Assembly (NCBI GenBank): GCA_016648135.1
Contig: JADDOH010000162.1
Location: 208,969 to 272,968 of the forward strand
Direction: 5' to 3'
DNA: 64,000 bases
Origin: Agrypnia vestita
Lineage: Eukaryota > Arthropoda > Insecta > Trichoptera > Phryganeidae
The notes beneath the pieces were generated by a model. It ran no database searches and had not been told where the DNA came from. It saw only the letters and a list, made by a program, of their open reading frames with translations. The position numbers and the translations under genes were made by a program. Shown here piece by piece: positions 23,305 to 35,300 of this stretch. Numbering within the stretch: the stretch's first letter is position 1; every line of letters starts with the position of its first letter.

Positions 23305-26300
23305 CTTGCAAAGAAAATAATTCATTGGATGGAGAGCAGCAACGAAATTAAATTATAGATATCTCACAGAGACGAAGCTATTTGTATGGGAAAGTATGCA
23401 TGCGAGTCTACTTGGCTGGCTTAAGTGATCACCGATTCCACCCATGATCAACCATACATCTATAAAATTTGGAAAGTTTGTATACGTATATGGTATTTAT
23501 GTAACTCGCTCTCTTTATCCAATAATCTATTGCCATCTTTGGTCGAAATTTGTCATTCCCATGAAACTGCTGGTAAAAAGACTTCTTTATTCTATATTTT
23601 TTGAGTATTGTATATATTATTTGTATGTATATTTGACATTCATCCGAATTATTAACATATACGGTAAAATATGCCTGAAAATTATTGTTTTGTTTTTTTT
23701 TGCTTTTTAGACCACTTTATTTTCACAATGATCACTTAAGTCAGCCAATGACAAGTCAAAAGCCCTGTAAAATACCCAAAAGAGATCCCCATACATACTT
23801 TCTCATATAAATAGCTTCGCCTTTGCGAGAAATCTATTATATATCTAAATTAATGGTGATCCCTGCGGGGACAAAATCCTGTAATTGTGTTATAAAAAAA
23901 ATTGAACATTTCCACAAATATTATTAAAAAAATTGAATTCTCCTTTAAAAATTCTTCTATCTTACCTTGGAGGCCTCCCGGTAAAGATCATGAGGCGGTT
24001 CCTGGTGGTGCACCTGGCGGGGTCGTCTTGCGACGGGGTTCTCCTTTAAAAATTCTTCTATCTTACCTTGGAGGCCTCCCGGTAAAGATCATGAGGCGGT
24101 TCCTGGTGGTGCACCTGGCGGGGTCGTCTTGCGACGGGGTCAGGGGAAGAAGCGCCCCCCAAGTCAGCAGGAATAAACTGCGATTGTCTCTCGCCTCAAC
24201 CACCCACGGCAAACCAGCGCAAGAGCTCTCCGTGCGACTCCTAATTAATAAAATTACCAAAATCAATACTCGTTCCTAGACCAAAATTTAATTTCTGCCT
24301 TGCGAACCAATTATTTACTAATAATTTATTGAAAATTCGACGACGTAAAGATAAAAAAGTATAAGGTATAATTCAGAATATTTAATTTTGTCAGCGTTAA
24401 TGAATTAATATTGCCTTTGATTGAAATTGAGTTATTGCTGCTACCAAAATTAATAAAATTTTCTTATCATACTTTATATCAGCCTTCAACTATTTTCAAC
24501 ACAAAGACGACGCAATATTTTGACAACATTTTTTTTCGGACGTTATTTTAATAAGCAAAAAAAGACAAATTTGATAGAAAGAATATTTAATTATGAATCA
24601 TTACCATCAATAGCGCTGTGGTCTGTCGTGGGTCCTAGCCTTCTCTATTTTTTAAATATTTTCATGACACATTAATTCATTTACCGTGCAATTTATGAGC
24701 CGAGTAATTTACTTGGAAGCGATTTTCTGAGTAATGCTTTTAATGCTGTTATTAAATTACATCAACATGATTAAAAGTTATTATAGTGTGCCTATTCATT
24801 ATATATTTTCTGCACTTTGGACATGGAATAATTGACTTTGATTACGCAAATAGTTATTTGGTACGAATAGGCCATAATTCTCGAGTAAGTTCTTTTCGTT
24901 AAAGCACACGAAGCTCTCGAGTCCATAGCAGCATGACGTCTGAATGGCATGAAGTGAGGAGTTGAACTACCTTCACCATAAGCTCCCCCTCTCTTCAGAT
25001 ACTAAGTACCTACCAGTGGCGTGCAGCGCATACAAGCAAAAAAGCTGTGCTTTAGTAAAGATTCTGGGAAACAAATATTAATTAAATAATCCTTATCTGA
25101 AAAAAAAGTTGATTAAAAATTCTAGCTGTAATTCGTCCTACGGCTAGAAGTTTTATTTCCGACATTTGTGTACCTAATTTCATGTCAATTCTTAATTTAT
25201 CTCACTTGTTTGCGCCCAACAAATTTGTTCCATAGATCAAGTCAAGTCAAGAAAAAACTCGTCCTGAACCGTGTATTTTGACTTATCTCTATGTCTGCAA
25301 GTTTTTTGTAATAAACACGTAATTTTTTCATGGAATAGCGTGTTTCTTCGAAAGGCCCAGCGCACACGTCACTTGCAGAAATGATATTTTTTACAAATTT
25401 CACCCAAAACTTTCTGTGTGAATTCTATTTTTTATTTCTATGGTGAATGTAAATACCATCTGTCAAATCATATTGATTATTTACGACGACATTGCCATCG
25501 ATGATGTCATAAAATGTTTGATTTATTTTTGTAAAAAGAAGCGTGTATCTGAAATTAGTATTATTCCCGATTTAATTATATATAAATCGTATTAGAAATA
25601 TATTTAAAAATTTTGCCGTATTACATATATATATGAAATATTTATTAATTTAGAAAATCATGTTTACAATACTTATTTTATAGTGCAGTTATTTTTGTGG
25701 ATTGAGCTTCTCAAAATAGTTAATTATATACAGTTAAAAAAAATTCAAAAAATGTATGTAGGTACCCTTATAGGTGTATTCGTATATATATATTTTTAAT
25801 ATAGGTATATAGTCGGTCACCTCGTAACCCTAGTTTATACTCACTGCACGCCACTGGTACCTACTATACACATAACAAAAACTTCCGTTTCCCGTGGACC
25901 AGCCTATGTAATCATAAAAAAGTATTTTACTTAACTAAAGCGAGTATACCGATAATTTATTTTTATTTTTGTCTATTATTTACCATGTTCTATCAAAGGA
26001 CGGCAACTAATCATGTTTCTTATGGTTTTAAGCCCCAATATCTCTACTCTCTAAAACAAATATCGTACTTCATGTTAATGTTAATCCTAAGTAAACACGT
26101 TAATCCCAACGTTATTATTATATGACACCTTTAATGTTCATTTTTATACTTCAAAAAAATACAGAGACAAGAAATTCATGTACAAGTAAGCGATTAGAGG
26201 CCACAACTCGCAGACACGGCATTACAGACAAGAAATATATATTTTGAAAAATGCAATTTTAAAACCGTTATATAATGTGGTCACAAACCTTGGAGGATGA

Positions 26301-29300
26301 GAGACCTCTTCTTCGCCACCAGACCCCCGGAGCCGCTGCTTTCTCGAGCAGTCTGTGGCGGAGATGATCTCGAAGCTGGCGTGGAAGTAAATGTCGGTAT
26401 AGTCCTCGGTGATGCTGAACGACGACACGCTGAACATCAATTCCAGGGCACGAGAGGACGACTGTATCACGAGAGGCTTCGGGTCTGATGAAGTGGTATT
26501 GTCACAAATACAAGCCCGGGGTACCTATCGCGAAAATTTATATATTATAGCTGGTTGGCCCGGCTTCGCTCGGGACCATAATTCGGTAAGCATAGAATTG
26601 TGTTGACGTCTCTTTTTGCTGGTTTCGGCACCTGTGATTGGATTGCCTTGCTGGACCATCATCGCTTTTCCATAATATCAATAGATATTTAAGCGTACAA
26701 TCATAACACTCTAGAGAGAACTTTCCAAAACTTTCTAGAGCATTCCGAAATCTTATAGAACTTCCTGGAATCTTCTAGAACTTTCCCTTTCCAGAACCTT
26801 TTAAAGCATTATAATTCTTTCTGGAACCTCTAGACTCACCGCCGCACTCCCCCACTCAGTTTGGAACCTTATAGATCTTTCTGATAGCTTGTAGAACTTT
26901 CTCCTTCCAGAACATTTTAGAGCATCTCGAACCCTTTAGAACTTTCCGGAACCTTTAAAACTCGCTAACACATTCTGCAACTCAGTTTGGAACCTTATAG
27001 AACTTTCTGAAACATTCTCCATCCAGAACATTCTAGAACATTCTGGAACCTTCTGAAAACTTCTAAACTCACCGATGAACTCAGCCACTCGGTTTGGAAC
27101 CTTAAAAAAACCTTTTTAAACTTTCTCCTTCCAGAACCTTCTGAAGCATTCGAGAACCTTCTAGATTCACAGACATACTCCGCCACTCAGTTTTGAACCT
27201 TATAGAACTTTTAGGAATCTTCTAGAACGTTCTCTTTCCAGAAATTTTTAGAGCTTTACCGAACATTCTGGAACCTTCTAGACTCACAGACACACTCCGC
27301 CAAACTGTTTGGAACGTTAGAGATCTTTCGGGAATCTTCTACAGCGTTCTTCTTCCAGAACATTCTAGAACTTAATTGAACGTTTTAGAACCTTCTAGGT
27401 TCACCGACACACTCCGCCACTCTGTTTCGAACCTTTTAGAACCTTCTTGAACTTTGTCTTTCTATCTTTTAAAGCATTCGAGAATCATCATGAACGTTCT
27501 GAAACCTTCTAGACTCACAGTCACTCTCCGCCACACGAACGTAGAACATTCTTTAGAAGAATAAAGAATCTTCTACAACGTTCTCCTTCCAGAACATTCT
27601 AGAACTTTATCAAACGTTCTGGAACCTTATAGAGTCACAGATACACTCCGTCACTTTGTCTGGAAGCTTATAGAACTTTAGTTAATCTTCTAGGACGTTC
27701 TCCTTCCAGAACTTTCGAAAGCTTTATCGAACATTCTGGAACCTTCTAAACTCGCTAACACACTCCGCCATACTTTTTGGAACATAGAACTTTCGTGAAT
27801 CTTCTAGAACGTTCTCCATCCAGAACATTCTTGAATTTTATCGAACAGTCTGGAACCTTATAGAATCACAGACACACTCCGCAACCAGAATTTTATAGAC
27901 CTTTATCAAACGTTCTGGAACCTTCTCGACTCACCTCTTAGTTTGGAGCCTTACACAATTTTCGGGAATCTTCTAGAAGATTCCCCTTCCAGAACGTTGT
28001 AGAGCTTTACTGGACATTCTGAAATATTCTTGACTCACCGGCACACTTCGCCACTTTGTTTGGAACTTTACAGAACTTTTGAGAATTTTCTAGAACGTTC
28101 TCCTTCCAGAACTTTCTAGAGCAGATTTTTTCGGAACCTTCTAGACTTACCGACACAGTTGGCGGGCCCATTCTAGAACAATCTGAAATATTTGCGGCCT
28201 TCTCATAACAAAACAATGTGCTAGAATGCACATTTTCGTTACCCACTCCCACCCACGCTCAGCCACCCCCACCAAGCTCGCACATTTTCAATGGGACGCC
28301 AAGGGCTATCCACCACCGTAACCACCAGGGGATGGTAGTATCTGGTTGTGAAGAAAACTTAGTGGATAGGGAAACACGGCTTTCTTTATATATTTATATA
28401 TTGATTATTGCATATTTGCAGGGTGTAACAGAGCTAGTCCATTATACTTAACAGAGAGATTCTTGCTTAAATTGTGATTCAAGAATGTTCAAGGAACAAT
28501 GTTTTAATTTACAGTAATGGAGACAAACGACTTCAAAATTTCTGACACATTTTCTGTGATATTCTGCAGTTACTCTTATTTTACTTCTAATATTAAAAAT
28601 TCGCTTAAATACAAATCAGACAAAATGACAAAATCTCACAAAAAATATTTTTCCAATTTCAGCAAGGTTTCAATAATTTTATTTGACTAGTGTTGGATCA
28701 AATGAATATTCCATATTTAATATTTAGCTTAGTTTGAAATTAGTAAAAACATTGATGTGACACGTATTCCGTGTTCGCATCTATATTTTTTTTAAAAGAA
28801 AGAAAAAAAAGTTACTTTGATGATAGTACAAGGTTTTAAAAAGTAAGTCAGAAATATTTTAAAAAGATGCACATTATGACGTCGTGTATCTCCATATCTA
28901 TTGATAATCGCTTGAACATTTTCAAATCATAATTATGCAGTAATCTATCTAAAAATACTGTGGACTAACTCTGTTATTCCCTGTAAACTATAATGATTGA
29001 TTCCGGTATTTTAAACCAGTTACCAATAAATCACCGGATACCCAGCTACTCAATATTGTAATAACTGGTTCCACAGTATGTTTGTGTTGTACCGATTCCA
29101 ATTGTCTCAAGATACGCGATCTTGCGTTACGTTATTTTAGCAGATCCGACCTTGATGACGTTACTACAACAGGTCCAAGCCCTCCAATACGATACAGAAT
29201 CGAAACCAATAAAAAAAATCACTATTTGCGATACCCATTTCCAGTGTGTTGATTTTAATAAGTAAATAGAGTGAGAATTATTTTTATCTCACAATCAAAA

Positions 29301-32300
29301 TTTGACCGATAAAGTTACGCGTCTTCAACTCATAACATAAAACATTCTATTTTTTCGCGATAACATAACATAATACAAGACATTCTAGGTTTTCGCGATA
29401 ACATAACAAACAAAAACATAACAAACATCACCAACTCATAAAAAAAGGGAACGAAATACCTTTGTATGTTTTACGCATGAACATCACACGCGTGGAATTG
29501 TGCACAATGAAAGGTCATACAAATATTACATTACGAGTAGTCGATATGACGGAATGTAACAGAGCTAATCAACAATAGATCCTGCTTAAATTATGAGTCG
29601 AAAATATTCAAACAACAATGTTCTAATATCGCGACATATAATAAGCGACATAAAAGTTTGTATTTTTTTTCAATATTTCTGAGATATCTTCTGTAAGACA
29701 TTGGACTATCGTTAATGTTACAATTATTTTTTAATACTAAAAATAAATTCTTCTTCAAATATAGCAAATATATTTATTTTTGTTATCCTGGTTATCCTGA
29801 CGAAGAAGCCATCGGCTTCGAAACATGTTGAATTTTTTTCAATAAATAAGTGGTTTTGACAAAGTTAATTTATATCAATAATAAAAATTATTTTATTTGA
29901 CAAGTTTAAAAGCGATTGAATTTTTAATGTTTAAATAACTTTCATGATAGTCTGATGTTTAACAGAAGATGTGTAAAAAAAAAAAGAAAAAAAAATACAC
30001 ACTTTAAAGACGCATATCATATAAGGACATAGTTGCTTAAATATTTTCAACTCACAATAAAGGCAGGAATCTACCTGTAAAGAATTGTTGACTAACTCTG
30101 TTTCATCATGTATAGGGTGTCTCAACAAAATTTTGAGATTAAAATTTCACATAATTTTCATTCTGTCGTTAAGGCTGCGCTGAAAATTTAATATTCTGAC
30201 TAGTGGCGTGGAACGCTACACTAACAAAATTTTCATAAATGGCCTTTGAAAGTCAAGTGGATGAAAATTTGTCAACAAAAATAGTCTGTCAAGCGGTTAT
30301 ATGAACAAGCAGCACTGTCAAATTTGAGACGCAGAGAAACCTTGTTTGATTCTTTAGAAGCCGACGTTCACAGAGATCTACTGTTAGGTGCGAATTTTGG
30401 ACTGGCGGAGTCAATGGGCCATTTTTCTTCAAAAGTATGATTCATATTTTCAAAAATGATTCGGCATTTCACTGTATTTAATTATCGCATTACACTGTAT
30501 TAAAACTGATCAAGAAGATATGTGAATCAGTAAGCTGGTGTAACCCGTTACACTGCATACAAAACATTTTAAATGTAAGGGAAAAAAAGTGCCCAGAACC
30601 GATATACCACCGTCAGATTTCTTTCTATTGTGAATCTTTCACCAATCACCCATGAATTCCTGTATTCAAGAAGGAAATTCGGTTCGTCGGTGACGAAATT
30701 AAGCTGCAGTTATGCGATAATGTAATCCACAATTTCGTTAGGAGAGCAAAAATGATCAAAATGTTGGAAATTACGTTAATTTTTTTTAAAATACGTTATT
30801 TTGAGAAATCTACATAAATTTCCTAATCATTTTAGTCAATTCGGTTTTTAAAAAAAAAAAAATAACAAAAATTACAAAACTTTTAAATCAATGAATCATT
30901 ATTACTAAGGGTTTATTCCATCTTCAAGACAATTTTTCGATGCCTTCTCTTATCTTACCGAGCCAATTTCTGAGGTCATCATCGTTATTGAAAGTAACAC
31001 CACGCATTTGATTGGAGAGCTACCGAAAAACATTAGGCATACTCTGACGAAGAGAGGTCCGGACCATACGGAGAATGCGGCAAAAATTTCTTATTGAAAT
31101 TTTAATGGCGTAAATAAGTATGTATTGAAAAAGTTAGTTTTATTCTACCCAAGACTATTCTTTACGAAAAAGCCCAAATATTGAGAAAACAATAAGAAAA
31201 GGAAATAGCATAAACGTTTCAGAGCGCAGAAAATACTTTTGAATAGTATGACATTTTTTGTCACAAAAATAAAATAGCGCAAAAATAGCATTTCAAAAAA
31301 GGCCTATTACAGATTACTGTATTTAAATATGTACAAATATTAACACTCACAGGTGTCTGTTTATCTAGTTTTTTAACTATTCTCTTATCCAACATAGTTC
31401 TTTATTAACTACGCATTAAACATCTGTGAATGTTTGCACTATGCTAACATTTTAATGATTGAAACTGTTAAGATTACTTATAAAATAAAAAAATCTAATG
31501 GATACACAAAAGTCTTTATGTACATCATATATTAGATTATTCTTATGCCAAAAGAGCTGCATGAATATCTACTGAAATGAAATTAAAGGAAACGAAACAT
31601 GATGAAATAAAGCGAAGCGAAGTATGTAAAATAAAATAATTTAAAAGGTCAAGTCAAGCCAACCCAACCCAAACCTAGTGAAATAAAATTAAAATCTATA
31701 CCTATAAAACTCAATGCCTGTCTGTCTGTCTGTTCTTTATACAAATCTACACTGTTTGCGTTTGTTCAAACTGACCTAAATTTTGCATACTTATTTTTTA
31801 GAACTCGGCGGATAACATAGGCGACATTTCCCCTTTCCTCTTTAACCCTCCCCCTCCCCCTGATATATTTTCTATCTAAGTCTGTACCGTTTGACTGATC
31901 GGACACTCCTTTAGGAACCGGCGGGTAACATAGGTGACATTTTCCCCACCCTCTTTACAATATTCCTCTTCCCCCGACATATTTTCTAAGCAAATCGGTA
32001 CTGATCTGATTCAAATTTTACATACTTATCCTTCAGTACCCGCCGGGTAACATAGGCGACATTTCACCCCTGAACATCCCACCCATCCCAGGGCAGATTA
32101 AACGGAAACATTGTTTTCATTAGAGACCACAATACAACGGAATTTTTTTGTTCCCCCCCGAACTGTTTTCTAACTTAATCAGTTAGGTTAGGTTAGGTTA
32201 AATTAGGTTAGGTTAGGTTAGGTTAGTATAATATAATATAATATTTAGTGCAAGCGGACTCACCCTGACGTCCTTCCAGGGCGCGTCCCACACGCGCAGG

Positions 32301-35300
32301 CTGGCGGGGCGCGCGCGCGGCGGCGCGGCGCAGCGCGGGCGGCCCGTGTGCGGGTCGGGCTCCGTGCTGCAGGCCGCCGCGCCGCCCAGCGACACGTTGC
32401 GGATGCTGAGCCGCACGCGCTCGCCCGCGCCGCCCTCGATGCGGTACACGCACGTCAGGTTGCCGGCCCCGCCGCGCCCGTACATGAACACGTTCCTGGG
32501 GACAACCGACATAATTTACGCGTCAACTGCCGATGATGGAAAATTAATTATGTCCCCGTTGTGGCGGACACGTGGCTGAAGAAAATGGCGGATAATTCTG
32601 CATCAACCTCGAAGTAAAATACTAGAGTATCACTACAGTAACTTATATGGTAAATTAAAAATTTTTTCGCTTTGACAAGTCAAGTATTCTTTGAAGGGTT
32701 TTAATCATTTTTTTGAGTAGTATTAAAGCGAACAAATTTTTAATATGCCATATAAATTACTGTAGTGACATTTGACAGAAAATAAATGAGAAATACTGAA
32801 AAAATATGCGAACATTGATATCGCTTATCGTCGTAACTGTCGACATTTCACCAAAAGTGATATACTCCCCCCAAGTTTTCTCTACAAGCTATGAGACACT
32901 CTGTATATGAAGAATCGATGCGATTTTTGCAAAATTTGTTACTTTTTTTGAAATTAATAATCATCTTTTTTTTTTGAAAAAATGACTAAAGTTCCGAGTG
33001 AAAGTTTCCATTTTATACAAAAATGGAAAAAAACTCTTTTTTTGTTGAATTAAAATATAAAAGCATATTCTTATACCTAAATATACCTACGTTAAGCATA
33101 TGTTATTCTGATGTAAAAATACTTTAAATTAGAAAAAAAACGATCGGATATTTTTCGAGATATTTGGTCACCGATCTGGAAAATGTGATTTTGAGAAAAA
33201 CGCGTTTCAAGTTTTACATTACGATAAAATGCTTTCTTAATATTCTTAAAAATCCATTAATATTTATTGTATTTACTCAAAATTTTCAGAGAATATTCTC
33301 GAAAGATAAGACTTTTTATAAAAAAAACGATTTTTCAAAATTCTGACTAGGCGTGACCTCTTCAATGAAGACGGCAACACACGACCACTTTACATGCGCT
33401 GCATAATTGAAACCAATTTGGTAATTTGCGCTCTCGCTGAGCTCCCGTCTCCCCGCACTCACCGTGGCGAGCTGAAGTCCGCCTCCCTGGTCTTCCTGAA
33501 GAGCCTGGCGCAGGGCGCGGCCTGTCCCTCCGCGCCGGCCTCCTGCAGCAGCGCCGCGCCGCCCGCCCAGGGCTCGCCGCCCAGCCGGGTGTCCACGAAC
33601 TCGTAGCGGAGCCGGAAGGTCGCCGGATGCAGGGCGGTGCCCTCCACCGTGTGGTGGTGGAGCACCATTTTAGAACCTGCGGAAAACGATATAAATTCAG
33701 TTACGGTGGAAATAAAAATTTAATGTTATCTTCCTAATATGTCATTTTATCGCCGATTTGTGCCAAAGGTTTTTATGTTATTCTTTTATATCCATTCTAT
33801 AGTACGTGCTCATTTTATCTCAGTTAAAATATTACGATTTTTTAGGGTGGGCTAAAAGTTTATCTACCGTGCCTTAATTTAAAAGATATTTAAATCTATA
33901 AAATATTTAGATGCTAATTTATTGTTGTTAAATAAATATTTACAATATACGAAAATATCTGTAACAATGATAAACGAAGAATAACACTCTTGTAACTGTA
34001 GTGTGGCCCATCGGGTACGCCGGATTTAAATTTCCTAACATTTTTTAATATATTTAATTTTGCAGCCCTCATGTTAAACGTATGTCATCTACTGTCATTG
34101 AAATTACTAAATATGAATCGCAGTACAAAATAAGAACGTATCGTTACTAATTGTTCTAACACATTACAATTGGATAATAGAAAACTAAACAGTGAATAAC
34201 ATTTTATTTAAAACATCATCTTCAGTAGTGAAGCTCGTTTTCATAGATTTGTTAATAAATTTTTGCGGCAGTAAAAATCCTCGTGTTATTCATGAAAAAC
34301 CGATGCATCCACAAAGAGTCACTGTATGGTACGGATTTAGGGGTGGAGGTGAAATTGGACCATTTTATTTTTTGAGAATGAGTCTGGCCAAGCTGTAACT
34401 GTAAATGGAATACATTTGATATCGTGGCACGATATCGAACTTTTTATGGTATAAATTGGATGATATGGACCTCGAAGAAATGTGGTTTCAACAGGATGGT
34501 GCCACATGCCATGTATCAAGAAAAACTGTCGATTTGTTAAGACAACCTTTTTGTGATAGTGTGATTTCTTGCACAAAAATTCAACGTATTGCTGAAATTG
34601 AGCCAAGCGCTTTACCATTTTTTTCTAAAATTTGATATAAAGTGTCAGGGTATGCCAGCTTAGTTGCGGCGACTCACAACATATTCCATAATTAATACCA
34701 ACATGTTTACTTTATAAATCAATAAAACTTGCGTGATCAAATAATAATTTACAGATTCATTTTGAAATTAAATCCGGCGTATCCAATGGGCCACCCTTGA
34801 TTGATTGATTGATTGATTGATACAAAAATCTATTCTAGATTAATTTTTGAAAACTATTTAATAATATTCTGGTAGATACGAGTATACAAGTAATTCAATC
34901 TAATTGAAAGAACTTCGGAAGAATCTTCTTAATTTAATTTGGAATAGAAAATATATTTTTTACTCTTTTAGTAAAATGTTAACAATTAAGGAGATAAACG
35001 ACATCAAATATTGCATTTTTTTCAATAGTTCTGACGTATCTTCTATAAAACCTTTGAGAATCGTGAAAGTAATTTAAATGGAACATCAAAAATTAATTCC
35101 CTTTGATACAAGCCAAATAAAATTAATAATACCGTGCAGAAATTGGAAACAGATTTTTTTGCAAGGATTTATTTTATTTGACTTCTAGAAAAGCGAATGA
35201 ATTTTTGAAAATCAATAAAAATATTTTGATGGTAGTTTAACGTTTTAGAAATGTAATCTTTTATGTTCTTATCTCCTCCGCTGTTCACATTGAACTAAAA

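Noticed and set aside
22896..23351. 151-residue plus-strand open frame over the last exon
   Set aside because: Antisense shadow of the GC-rich LDLa/CUB4 exon; the minus frame carries the domains and the splice site.
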